A stretch of 64,000 nt of DNA, taken from contig JBGAJM010000001.1 in NCBI GenBank assembly GCA_044224925.1, positions 248,001 to 312,000 of the forward strand, read 5' to 3'. The notes beneath the pieces are model-generated. The model had not been told where the DNA came from, ran no database searches, and saw nothing but the letters and a program-made list of their open reading frames with translations. Position numbers and translations under genes: made by a program. The DNA comes from Kapaibacterium sp044224925 (GTDB taxonomy: Bacteria > Bacteroidota > Ignavibacteria > Kapaibacteriales > Kapaibacteriaceae). This document shows, piece by piece, positions 7,544 to 17,300 of this stretch (positions within the stretch are counted from its first letter, which is position 1; every line of letters starts with the position of its first letter).

Positions 7544-8421
7544 GGAAAGGCCGGCCAGGGTGGTGAGAGAACTTGACCCACCACAGGGCCAAGCATGTGG
7601 GCATACCGAATGCACATGCGCTTCGTGTCGTCGTCCACATCGGCGCCCACGCGTGCGAACGGATTCATGCGCGCAACACGTTGAACGAGACCGAACATGC
7701 CTTCAGTGCATGCGGCCAAGGTATCGGGTGTGACGCCGTCGCCGTAGACGAGGACCGATGTCAGCTCCGCATCCACAGCGGCGCGTGCATCCAGCAGGAC
7801 TTCGCGAGCCTGCACCGGATGGTCCAGCGTTCCATCGTCCTGCGTGATGGTGTACCAGATGAGCTCTCCGATGGACGAGACGATCATCGTCTCCCACAGG
7901 TCGGCACGTCGACCGATCAAGACCGTGGCACCCTCGTTCAAACCCTTGCAATGCTGCACGGCCATGGCCTCGGCCATGAACGATGGTGCGATGGTCGCAC
8001 GCGTAGAGATCCGGCCTCCGGTATCGAGCACGCGTGTGCTCACGGCACAAGCAATGTCCCATGGCGTTGCTCCACGACCGTGAAGGCCATGGAAGGTGGC
8101 AAGGGCATGGGTGGATCGGCGGACGTCCGGTGCATTCATCGAGAACTCGAACATCATGCGTTCATCGGAAGGCTCGGTGGGATCCGTCGGATAGCGAAGC
8201 ATCGTGAAAAGCGAATGGGGGAGGGCAATGCGAATGTCGGCACACGATGCGGCGGCAGAGGCCACGGCATCGGGGATCGGGAGCGATTCATGTCCGAGCC
8301 ACCATGCATCGGACAGCGATTCTGCGAATCGCAGCGAAAGGAGGATCGGAATGTTCTCGCGAATATCCCATGTGCTGACCACGGTGCGGTCTGGATGACA
8401 GTAAACGGAGGCAATGCTCAT
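7519..8421 (-). CDS. Actin-like PilM-type protein (tentative)
   Basis: A 300-residue protein without signal peptide or membrane segments. The middle (ATVLIGRRADLWETMIVSSI) resembles the phosphate-2 strand region of PilM/FtsA-like actin folds. The C-terminus (VLVYGDGVTPDTL; ARMNPFARVGAD; RYAHMLGPVVGQVL) matches the closing PilM pattern of a Gly-rich loop, an NPF motif and a helix ending G-L-A. PilM anchors the type IV pilus inner-membrane platform. No pilN/pilO/pilQ genes are adjacent, but comEA lies 10 bp upstream, suggesting a DNA-uptake or pilus context. Similarity is weak and could also reflect another actin-fold family. Confidence 0.5.
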   Translation of the reverse strand: MSIASVYCHPDRTVVSTWDIRENIPILLSLRFAESLSDAWWLGHESLPIPDAVASAAASCADIRIALPHSLFTMLRYPTDPTEPSDERMMFEFSMNAPDVRRSTHALATFHGLHGRGATPWDIACAVSTRVLDTGGRISTRATIAPSFMAEAMAVQHCKGLNEGATVLIGRRADLWETMIVSSIGELIWYTITQDDGTLDHPVQAREVLLDARAAVDAELTSVLVYGDGVTPDTLAACTEGMFGLVQRVARMNPFARVGADVDDDTKRMCIRYAHMLGPVVGQVLSPPWPAFPCASSAAR

Positions 8422-8431
8422 GGGCACGAAG

Positions 8432-8902
8432 TTACTGCACTCGTAGGAACGGGCGCATGCGTTCGAACTTTTTTTGTCCGATACCGCGCACATCCATGAT
8501 GTCTTCCGGTGTTCTGAACGGCCGCATCTTCCGACGCTCGATGATCTTTTCGGCGGTCTTCTCGCCAATGCCCGGCAGTGTTGCGAGCTCTGTGACGGAT
8601 GCGGTATTGAGGTTCACAGGATGCGGAGCCTGTGAGCGTTGCGAACGAGAGAAGGATGGTTGTGCGTCGTGGATCGGTGCGAGAGGCATACTGTCGGCCA
8701 GTGCCGCACGACGTTCTGCTGTGTCGAGGATCGCGGCGATGTCTCTGGCCGTGGCCGTCTCTTCCCAAGGCTGCCGGTGCGCTTGCTCCCACCAGGAGAG
8801 CGCTTGACCTGCAAGCAGTCCACCAAGCAGGATCAGAATGACGATGGCCTCGCTCCGTGTGGAGCCCAGGAGGGTCTGGAGGGTGGAAAGGGGACGCTTC
8901 AT
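8432..8902 (-). CDS. comEA: ComEA-like helix-hairpin-helix DNA-binding protein
   Basis: A 156-residue protein with one N-terminal membrane helix (EAIVILILLGGLLAGQAL, about 18-35), a low-complexity linker and a C-terminal tandem HhH domain (VNLNTASVTELATLPGIGEK, then FRTPEDIMDVRGIGQKKFE). This is the layout of ComEA, the periplasm-facing DNA receptor of natural transformation. Other HhH proteins share the domain, so a competence role is inferred. It sits between dnaJ (33 bp) and the PilM-like gene (10 bp). Confidence 0.8.
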   Translation of the reverse strand: MKRPLSTLQTLLGSTRSEAIVILILLGGLLAGQALSWWEQAHRQPWEETATARDIAAILDTAERRAALADSMPLAPIHDAQPSFSRSQRSQAPHPVNLNTASVTELATLPGIGEKTAEKIIERRKMRPFRTPEDIMDVRGIGQKKFERMRPFLRVQ

Positions 8903-8935
8903 GTGTGCTCCAATGAAGCGTCCCGTTCCGATGAG

Positions 8936-10066
8936 TTACGAGAACGCTTCCTTCATCTTCTCGAAGAAGGAATTCTTATGTCCCTTCTTCGGATGGAAAT
9001 GTTCGCCTTTGGCAAGGTCTTTCAGTGTCTGCTTTTCTTTCGAGTTCAACGACTTCGGCACGTACACGGAGAAGCGGACGAATTGATCGCCCTTGCCTCT
9101 GCTCTGCAGATGCGGAATGCCTTTGTCCTTCATACGCAACAAGGTGCCGGGCTGTGTGCCCGATTCGATGTTGAGCATGGCCGTCCCGTACAGCGTTGGC
9201 ACTTCGATCTCTCCGCCAAGTGCTGCCGTTGCAAAGTCGACCGTGAGATCGAAGTACACGTTATCCTCGTCGCGTGCGAAGAGGTCGTGATCCTTCTCTT
9301 CGATCTCCACGTAGGCATCACCCGTCGTACCGCCTCGCCGCCCTGCATGACCCTTGCCGCTGATGGTCAGATAATTACCAGTGCGCACACCGGCAGGGAT
9401 CGTGACCTTGACGGTGGTCTCACCTTGTACGCGACCTTCGCCTTCGCACGTTGTGCACTTCTCTTTGATGATCTCGCCGGAGCCGCCGCACGTGGTGCAG
9501 ACGGCAACGTTGATGAACTGACCGAACATGCTGCGCGATACCTGACGGATCTCGCCTTGTCCGTTACAGGTGCTACATGTGGTCGTGCCGCTACCAGGCG
9601 CAGCGCCCGTGCCGGTGCAGGGTTCGCAGGTCTTCCAGTGCTTGATCTTGATCGTCTTCTCAACGCCGGTGGCGATCTCTTCCAACGTAAGCTGCATGCG
9701 CACCTTGAGGTCGGCACCGGGTTCACCGGCACCACGTCGGCGCTGCTGTTGCTGCTGTCCGCCAAAGCCGAATCCGAAGATGTCGCTGAACATCGAGAAG
9801 ATGTCGTTGACGTTGTTGAAGTCGTGATAATCCTGTCCGCCCTTCACACCCTGATGTCCGAAGCGATCATAGCGTGCGCGCTTGTCGGCATCGCTGAGTA
9901 CTTCGTAGGCTTCGGCAGCTTCCTTGAATTTGGACTCGGCATCGTGATCGTCGGGATTGCGATCCGGATGGTATTGCATGGCCAGCTTGCGGTAGGCGGA
10001 CTTGATCTCGTCCGCCGTGGCCTGCTTGCCCACACCGAGCACGTCGTAGTAATCGCGATTGGTCAT
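8936..10066 (-). CDS. dnaJ: Chaperone DnaJ
   Basis: A 376-residue type I Hsp40. The J-domain starts DYYDVLGVGKQATADEIK with the essential HPD at 33-35. A Gly/Phe-rich segment follows (FGFGFGGQQQQQ). Four CxxCxGxG zinc repeats lie at about residues 145-215 (CEPCTGTG, CSTCNGQG, CTTCGGSG, CTTCEGEG), and the C-terminal substrate-binding domain completes it. It stimulates DnaK ATPase. It overlaps grpE by 4 bp. dnaK itself is not in the window. Confidence 0.97.
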   Translation of the reverse strand: MTNRDYYDVLGVGKQATADEIKSAYRKLAMQYHPDRNPDDHDAESKFKEAAEAYEVLSDADKRARYDRFGHQGVKGGQDYHDFNNVNDIFSMFSDIFGFGFGGQQQQQRRRGAGEPGADLKVRMQLTLEEIATGVEKTIKIKHWKTCEPCTGTGAAPGSGTTTCSTCNGQGEIRQVSRSMFGQFINVAVCTTCGGSGEIIKEKCTTCEGEGRVQGETTVKVTIPAGVRTGNYLTISGKGHAGRRGGTTGDAYVEIEEKDHDLFARDEDNVYFDLTVDFATAALGGEIEVPTLYGTAMLNIESGTQPGTLLRMKDKGIPHLQSRGKGDQFVRFSVYVPKSLNSKEKQTLKDLAKGEHFHPKKGHKNSFFEKMKEAFS

Positions 10067-10572
10067 GCTTCACTCCCGGCCGACGTGATCACTTTTGCGT
10101 GACGGATCACCTTGTCGTGCAGCAGATATCCGCGTTGCACTTCCTGGATCACATGTCCTTCCGGATGCGCATCGGACGGCATGTGCATCAATGCTTCGTG
10201 GCGCTCAACGTTGAAGGGTTGTCCCACGCCGCTTTCGATCACACGGACGCCGGCATCTTCGAAGATCTTCGAGGCCTTGGCATAGATCATGTCGATGCCT
10301 TGCTTGATCGACGCCACATCGGTGGAGCCGGCAGAGGCCTCGACCGCAGCGGCAAGATCGTCGAGCACGGGGATCATCTTCGTGATCAGATGTTCCGACG
10401 CGAACATCGTGAGCTCCTGTTCGCGCAGAATGGAGCGACGACGGACATTCTCGAGTTCAGCGGCCTTGCGATGTGCAAGGTCCTTCCATTCGTCCACCTC
10501 TTTGCGCAGGGCATCGAGTTCGGACATCTCGGTCGGTTCGTCGTGTTGTTCGATCGTTGTTTCGTCGGTCAT
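10063..10572 (-). CDS. grpE: Nucleotide exchange factor GrpE
   Basis: A 169-residue protein with an acidic N-terminal coiled coil and the GrpE core (WKDLAHRKAAELENVRRRS; IPVLDDLAAAVE; the C-terminal signature HVIQEVQRGYLLHDKVIRHA). GrpE releases ADP from DnaK. It lies between hrcA (67 bp upstream) and dnaJ (4-bp overlap), forming a heat-shock unit. Confidence 0.96.
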   Translation of the reverse strand: MTDETTIEQHDEPTEMSELDALRKEVDEWKDLAHRKAAELENVRRRSILREQELTMFASEHLITKMIPVLDDLAAAVEASAGSTDVASIKQGIDMIYAKASKIFEDAGVRVIESGVGQPFNVERHEALMHMPSDAHPEGHVIQEVQRGYLLHDKVIRHAKVITSAGSEA

Positions 10573-10639
10573 GGTACTGTGCGTTACAAATGGAACATGA
10601 AGCCGCTCGTAGACGAACGAGGGCGAATTGTATGATATG

Positions 10640-11656
10640 CTACCGTCCGCCGTAGGTGGACGTGATCACATGCGAGACGAATTCAACAAGCGAGACCATG
10701 CGGGCATAGTTCATGCGCTTGGGACCGATCAGGCCCACGGAGCCGGTTGCGGCGCCGATCTTGTACGTGGTGGAGATCAGACTGTAGTCCTGGAGCTGTT
10801 CATTGGCCAGTTCGTTGCCGATGCGGACGCGAACGCCGTCATCGTCGGCAGCGCCAAAGAGGTGGATGATCACATCCTCGTTCTCGACGAGTTCGATAAC
10901 GCTGCGAAGTCGGTCCGTGGTGTCGAACTCCGGATGTGCGATCAGGTTCTGGGCACCTGCCACATGGATCGTGTCCGATAGTGTAGAGGTCGGCTCCTGC
11001 AGCTTCGATACTTGATCCACGAAGAGGCGGATCAGGGCCCGCTCGTCGGTGTCGGACCGGATCTCGGGGAAGACACTTGCAAGTTGATTGAGCGAACGTC
11101 CGCTGCTTCGCTCGTTGATGTAGCGTGTGATCTCGTCGAGGTCGGTGAAATCCGTCAACGACTGGGTCTCGATCGTCAGCGTTCGCACAATGTCGGATTC
11201 AAGGGCGATCACCACCAGAATGCGCTGCGACGAAAGTGGGATCATCTCCACCTTGCGCACCACAACGTTGGCGAGTTGTGGCATTTGCACTAGTGCAAGG
11301 TAGTGACTGAGCGAACCGAGCACTCGCGAGGCATCGCGAAGGATGGTCTCGCGTGAAGCATGTAGTAGATTCGATCGCACGGCGTCGGCATCGTGATGGC
11401 TCACCGTTTCGTGCTGCATGAGCGAGTCGACGTAGAACCGATACCCTTTGTCCGTTGGCATCCGACCGGCGGATGTATGCGGATGCGTGATGAAGCCCTT
11501 CTCCTCCAGATCGGCCATGACGGCGCGAATGGTGGCCGGACTCAACTTAAGCTCACGCTCCAGATACGTGGCAACGAATCCCGATCCCACGGGCGTTGCA
11601 TGCAGGATGTAGAGATGGACGATCGCTCGAAGGATGATCTGTTCCCGCTCCGTCAT
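10640..11656 (-). CDS. hrcA: Heat-inducible transcription repressor HrcA
   Basis: A 338-residue repressor with an N-terminal winged helix (MTEREQIILRAIVHLYILHA; GLEEKGF-like block LEEKGFITHPHTSAGRMPTD) and the C-terminal HrcA domain ending GLIGPKRMNYARMVSLVEFV. HrcA normally binds CIRCE inverted repeats before groESL or dnaK operons. No CIRCE copy (TTAGCACTC-N9-GAGTGCTAA) was seen here, including the 67-bp grpE spacer. The start overlaps the stop of the GH2-like gene by 4 bp. Confidence 0.95.
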   Translation of the reverse strand: MTEREQIILRAIVHLYILHATPVGSGFVATYLERELKLSPATIRAVMADLEEKGFITHPHTSAGRMPTDKGYRFYVDSLMQHETVSHHDADAVRSNLLHASRETILRDASRVLGSLSHYLALVQMPQLANVVVRKVEMIPLSSQRILVVIALESDIVRTLTIETQSLTDFTDLDEITRYINERSSGRSLNQLASVFPEIRSDTDERALIRLFVDQVSKLQEPTSTLSDTIHVAGAQNLIAHPEFDTTDRLRSVIELVENEDVIIHLFGAADDDGVRVRIGNELANEQLQDYSLISTTYKIGAATGSVGLIGPKRMNYARMVSLVEFVSHVITSTYGGR

Positions 11657-14253
11657 GCCGACACGACCTTCCAGTAATACTGCAGGAACGCAAGGAGTCC
11701 GTACGATGTGTTATACCAGAACACCATGGTCAGCGAAGCGAGCAGGAAGATCCCTGCACCGATGCCGTAGACCATGGACGGACGCACATCGAAGACCACT
11801 GCCGTTGCGCGCAAGGTGCGTGAGAAGAACCAGATGATCACGCCGAAGATGATGATGGGCACCCAGATCGACATGGCATCCGTGCTGAGCACCTTGTACA
11901 AGGTGATGCCGATCGGCAAGAGGATGATCAACGGAAGTGCGGACCACACGGTGATCGTAAGCGTGTCGCGGAAGAAGATGCGACCCTTGATGAACATGGC
12001 CGAGATGCGCAACGCAACGGCCAATAACATGATGCACCCGAAGACCACCACGGAGAGCGTGATCACGGCCAACGTCGGACGCCATGCCACGAAGCGAAGC
12101 ACTTCGTAGATGCCATTGGAAGGGAAGAGCAAGTGGAGCAAGTACTCAACAAGTGCATCGGTGCGTAGGAAGTAGACCAGTGATGCATCCACCAATCCCA
12201 CACAGAAGGCGATCACGGCGCCAAGGATCACGGTCTGTACCGTCGACAGAATGCGTTGATCGCGAATGTCGGCATAGAAGTTATACGGGCGCAGCAAGGA
12301 GCGGAGCAGGTACTCGCGGAACCGTCGTGACCTGTTCACGAGGAAGGCCAGTACCAACGCAAGGATGATGCCCAAGGCAATGAAGATCAGCGGCGTGTCG
12401 GCCGAGTAGTCGCGTGCCTGAAGCAGTGGCTCCTTCTCGTCGTTGATCAGCGATTTCAGCATGGCATAGGCCACGCGTGGTTGACGCCACACGTCGACGA
12501 GACCCGACGTGCACACATAGGGATCGTCGTGATCCACGAGCATCGTGGGTTTCTCAAGAGCATAGTCGTTGAACGACCATACCACCACGCCAGCAAGTCC
12601 GAGACTCATCGTCGTCTTGTAGCAGTCGCGAAGTGTGACGGCCTGTGCCTCGTTCGACAACGGATCGCTGAAGCCGTTCATGTTCATTGGCGAGACAACG
12701 GCACCGAAGCAGGGGATGATGGCCGCACGACCGGCGCGCTTCATCACATCCTTCAGTGTCTCTGCAAAGTGCGCTCGGTCCGCTGTGGTACAGGTGCGAA
12801 TGAGCACCATGTCGAACCCACCTTCGACAAGCACGCGTGCTTCCGACGATGGGACCACTTTGTACAGGAGCTTCGTCCCGGAGGAGCGGAAGATGGTCAG
12901 CAGGGAGGCATGGAAGTCGGCCGTCTCTTGTGCGTCTTCCTGCAGTCCTTCGCTCAAACCATAGGCGAGGACGGAGGGGTGTGCATCGATGTACGTGATC
13001 AGTCGCTCCGCCGTGTTCTTCATGCGAGCGGTGATCTCTTCGTGCGGCAGGAAGGACTTCGGAATGTCGGCGGCCGGTAGCTCGACCATGACGAACAGTC
13101 CGTACCGGTCACACAGATCGAGCAGATACGGATGCGGACTGCCATGGCGGAACCGTACCGTGTTCACGCCGAGTGTCTTCATCATCGAGATGTCCTGTTC
13201 CATCTGTCGGTACGACATGGAAGGACCCAACGTCGGATACTCCTCGATGTACTCAACCGCATTCACCGTCATGGGCTGACCGTTCACGAGTAGCTTGCGT
13301 GTGGTATTGTTCGTGGCGACCGACAGTGACCGGAGTCCGATCGTCGTCACGAACTCATCGACGAGTGCTCCGTTGTATTCAATGCGGATCGTGGCATAGT
13401 AGACCGATGGGCTTGACGGCGACCAGAGATCGGGATTCCCCACATTCAATTGGAACGCCATGTTCGCACTGCGAGCGCGCTCGATCGTGATCGACGAAGC
13501 ACCACTGCGAGCGACGGCATCGCCACCGCGCGTCTTGCTCAGGATGGCCTCGACCGTCACGCCGGCCTTGCCGTACGTGAGCGCATCACTCGGTGTGCCG
13601 CTCGACATCAAGCGTTCTACCGCACCGCCGGTGATCGTAGCGCCCAGGGTAACGGTTGCACCATATCCACCAATGCTCACTTTGGCACGAACATCATTCG
13701 TCCACACATGCGGTGTGCCCACGAGGAACACTTCGCGCAGTAGGCCCATGGAGTTCTTCTGTGCCGATCGAGCGAACATCTCCACCAGTCGCGTTTTCTC
13801 GCCATAGGAATTCACCACCAGTTCGATCTCGTTCGTGCCATTCACGAGCAATCGCTCGGGCACGCGTGCCGAGAATGGCACCATGCCACCGGGATAGCGC
13901 TGGACGAAGCGTTTGTTGATCCGGAGTTCGACCTCGTCGGTCACGCCCAGGAAATACAATTGCCACGAATGCGATTGCAGCATCTCGGGGTCGATGCGAA
14001 CCGTTCGGCGATACACCACACGGCCGTGCTGTGCTTCGGTGCAGGGGAGGGAGACGATCCCTTCCGCCTTCCCGTCGATCTCTCGCTGCCATGGGCCGCT
14101 AAGGTCGACCACCTCGCGCGTGGACGATGGAACAATGGTCCGGATCTGGTCGGGTCCTAAACGAGCATAGTCGTTATAGTCTGCGTTCATCCGGATGGAT
14201 GCGATGCCAAGGGTGGCAAGGCACAGGGCAAATAGGCGTAGAGAACTGGTCAT
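11653..14253 (-). CDS. GH2-fold protein with C-terminal polytopic membrane domain; probable pseudo-enzyme
   Basis: An 866-residue protein. A signal peptide or anchor (SSLRLFALCLATLGIASI) is followed by a GH2 sugar-binding domain (DLSGPWQREIDG; RRTVRIDPEML), an Ig-like domain, and a TIM barrel recognisable by FRHGSPHPYLLDLCDRYGL, IDAHPSVLAYGLSEG and GVVVWSFNDY. At the acid/base position the usual N-E reads S-E. At the nucleophile strand, where active enzymes have S/T-E-Y/F-G, the sequence is IIPCFG, so the glutamate appears absent. The last 270 residues carry about six hydrophobic helices in a Yip1-like arrangement. The substrate is unknown; a carbohydrate-binding or structural role at the membrane is more likely than hydrolysis. 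It heads the hrcA-grpE-dnaJ operon with a 4-bp overlap. A start 33 bp further upstream is possible. Confidence 0.75.
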   Translation of the reverse strand: MTSSLRLFALCLATLGIASIRMNADYNDYARLGPDQIRTIVPSSTREVVDLSGPWQREIDGKAEGIVSLPCTEAQHGRVVYRRTVRIDPEMLQSHSWQLYFLGVTDEVELRINKRFVQRYPGGMVPFSARVPERLLVNGTNEIELVVNSYGEKTRLVEMFARSAQKNSMGLLREVFLVGTPHVWTNDVRAKVSIGGYGATVTLGATITGGAVERLMSSGTPSDALTYGKAGVTVEAILSKTRGGDAVARSGASSITIERARSANMAFQLNVGNPDLWSPSSPSVYYATIRIEYNGALVDEFVTTIGLRSLSVATNNTTRKLLVNGQPMTVNAVEYIEEYPTLGPSMSYRQMEQDISMMKTLGVNTVRFRHGSPHPYLLDLCDRYGLFVMVELPAADIPKSFLPHEEITARMKNTAERLITYIDAHPSVLAYGLSEGLQEDAQETADFHASLLTIFRSSGTKLLYKVVPSSEARVLVEGGFDMVLIRTCTTADRAHFAETLKDVMKRAGRAAIIPCFGAVVSPMNMNGFSDPLSNEAQAVTLRDCYKTTMSLGLAGVVVWSFNDYALEKPTMLVDHDDPYVCTSGLVDVWRQPRVAYAMLKSLINDEKEPLLQARDYSADTPLIFIALGIILALVLAFLVNRSRRFREYLLRSLLRPYNFYADIRDQRILSTVQTVILGAVIAFCVGLVDASLVYFLRTDALVEYLLHLLFPSNGIYEVLRFVAWRPTLAVITLSVVVFGCIMLLAVALRISAMFIKGRIFFRDTLTITVWSALPLIILLPIGITLYKVLSTDAMSIWVPIIIFGVIIWFFSRTLRATAVVFDVRPSMVYGIGAGIFLLASLTMVFWYNTSYGLLAFLQYYWKVVSA

Positions 14254-14308
14254 GCGTACAATAGTGGTGCGAGGAGTTCGTACCAAATTACCAATCCTGG
14301 CTTTATCC

Positions 14309-14316
14309 TATCTTTG
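14309..14316 (+). promoter_or_regulatory. -7 box upstream of sprA
   Basis: TATCTTTG matches TAnnTTTG exactly and lies 83 nt before the sprA GTG in the 146-bp divergent spacer between the GH2-like gene and sprA. No TTG is seen at the expected -33 distance. Confidence 0.45.
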
Positions 14317-14399
14317 TTTACCAGTCATTCTTGAGGAAGTGAGCTATACTCACCGTTCGCTACAGTGTTTTGTAACATACAGTTGGTGAGTACGGCGAC

Positions 14400-17300
14400 G
14401 TGATCAACGGGGCGCATTTCAGACATACGTTCCGCATCGTGTCGTTGGTAGTGGCTATTTGCATGGCCACGACCGGCACCGGTGCGTCCGAACTACTGCT
14501 CGCAGAACCTACAGATGGCATGTCCATCATGGGGCTTCGCGTAGCGTCCTTCACGCTCATGGCGGCCCTTGGCCCCACCCTTCGGTCCTTCCTCCCTCCC
14601 GCAGACTCCACCAACGCCGACACGCTCCGATATAATTCGGGCGATCCCACGAACAGGGACCTTCCGGCCACCTATCCGTACAGCACGACAAATCGCAACA
14701 GTTACAGCAAGAAGCAGCCACGCAACACGTGGCTTCCGTTGCCCAGCGGATATTCGACCACGGCCGACCTGGATACGACAGGGAGGGGTGTCCTCCTCCG
14801 CGAGCTGGTGTCGGGGATCGATGTGGGAGAGGCCATTCCGATGGACCTCGATACATACCTGAAGTATCGCAGTGAGTCGATGCTCACGGCCTACCGCGAC
14901 TCGGCCATCACCAAGTACGAGATGAAGAAGGCCTCGTCCGACGCAGAGCTCACCAAGCTGCTCATGCAGGCCACGAACATCACGATCCCGCTCCCACCCA
15001 ATCCCATCTTCGGGATCTTCGGCAAGCCCGAGGTGAGCATCAATGTGAATGGGGAAGTGAACGTGCGCGGCGGATGGCGATGGGATACGCAGCGGTTGGG
15101 AACGGCATCCGTGTATGGACAGACGCAGTCGTCGCCGATCTTCCAGCAGAACATCCAGGTGAACGTTTCGGCGCGGATCGGCGACAAGTTCAAGATGAAT
15201 GTCGATTGGAACACGTTGAACCAATTCGAATTCAACAATCGATTCAAAGTAGGATACGAAGGATACGACGACGATATCATCAAGCGGGTGGAGTTCGGGA
15301 ACGTCAACCTCGAATCGCAAAGTCAGCTTATCGGCGGCGGCCAAACGCTGTTCGGTGTGCGGGCCGACTTCCAGTTCGGTGCGCTCTTCCTCAAGACCAT
15401 TGCCTCGCAGCGCCGCGGTGAACGACGGTTCGTGAATGCTCGCGGAGGTTCGTCGCGCACGCAGTTCAATGTGCGGGCCTACGATTATGCTCGGAACCAC
15501 TTCTTCCTGGACACGGCCTATCATGGCATCTGGAAAGAGTACTTCAAGTCGGCCACGCCGGTGTTGCCACAGAACGGCGCATCCCTGGTGGTGAAGGAGA
15601 TCGAGGTTTGGGAATCCACCACCGATGTGCGTGACGTGACGGCGAACGAGGCCATTGCCATCGATACGCTTTCTCCGATCAAGTACCTGCAGGGTCAACG
15701 CTATCCTGCATCGATGCGTCAGATCGAGATCAAGGCCGGCTATGCCGAGCGTGGACGCTTCGCCCGACTGCCGCAGAACCGCTACGAGATCGACCTGAAC
15801 CTCGGGACGCTGACGATCTTGAATCTGCGGACCGATCGTTCCTATGCCGTATCGTATCGAACGGAGGGACCAACATCCAGTCCGAACGATGACGACTACC
15901 ATGGCACGCTGTCGACCACGGCCACAGAGAAGGACACGCTGATCCTGAAGCTCGTCTCACGTCCGCAGATGCAGCCGGGATTCAGGAACATCTGGGCGCG
16001 GCAGATGCGCAACATCTACACCATCGGCGTCACGAACGTGAGTCCGGCCGACGCCAAGATCGGCATGTGGTACTTCCGGAATACGAACGATTCGGGCGAT
16101 GTGTTGAACGGTGCGCCAGACAAGATCGTCACGATCTTCCGGATCGACCAGGTGAACAACGGAACCGGAGCGCAACCGCCCGACGGTGCCTTCGATGCCC
16201 GTCCACCGGTCTTCAACGCCGTGCGCGGTGAGATCACCTTCCCATCCCTTGAGCCGTTCCGAAGTGGATTGCGTGAGTACTTCGCCTCGAAGGGCAATGC
16301 CCAGCTTGCCGAGCAGTATGTGTTCAACGAAGTGTACGACACCACCGATCTTGCCGCACGATTGAATTCGGCCAAGGACCGCTTCGTCATCATTGGCGAG
16401 GCGGCAGGGGTGGCCGGTGGCTCTCGTATCAACCTTGCCTACAATACAGCACCGGGAAGCGTGAAGGTGACGTTGGACGGAGTGCCCTTGCGCGAAGGGA
16501 GTGACTACACCGTGGACTATTACACGGGAACGCTGAATGTGTTGAACTCTCGCGCACTGCTTCCGAATGCCAATCTGCAAGTGGAGTATGAGCAGAACGA
16601 TATCTTCAACGTGTCGACGCGGACGTTGTTAGGAGTGCGAGCGGATATGCAGTTGTTCAAGACCCGAAGGGTGAACAGTAGCATCGGAATGACGCTCATG
16701 AACTACAACCAGGCGGCCGTGATCGACCGTGTGGCACCGGGTCAGGAACCGAATGCGAATTTGATGTTCGGAATTGACGGAAAGATCAACGCCGATCTCC
16801 CATGGCTCACGCGAGCCCTCGATGCCTTGCCCTTCTTCGACACCAAGGAACGTTCGTCGTTCACGGCACAAGGGGAGTGGGCCTTGGTGGCACCAACGCC
16901 AAACAAACGATTCTCCACCGTCTGCTCCGATAACGGACTTCCGGTGGCCTACCTCGACGACTTCGAAAGTGCACGTCGCTACATCTCCTTCGGTCTCACC
17001 CCGGCCGTATGGAACTACTCGTCGCCATCGGAGAACACGGCCATCTGGCCCAACGACACGATGGCGGCCCAGTATCGGGCCCGTCTCTATTGGTATCAGT
17101 TCTTCGTTCCCGATGTGCCGCAGGTAGATGTCTATCCCAATCGTGCACGTGTGCAAGGACGATCCAACATCACGCCGCTGCATATCACGTTCGACCATGG
17201 CGTTCGCGGGATCTACAACACCAATGCGCAGTTCATCGATGCGTTGAATCCGCGCTGGAACGATTCGGATTCCGATGCCGTGCGAGCAACGGCCTCTGCC

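Noticed and set aside
10573..10639. CIRCE element before grpE
   Set aside because: No TTAGCACTC-N9-GAGTGCTAA or close variant is visible despite hrcA being adjacent.
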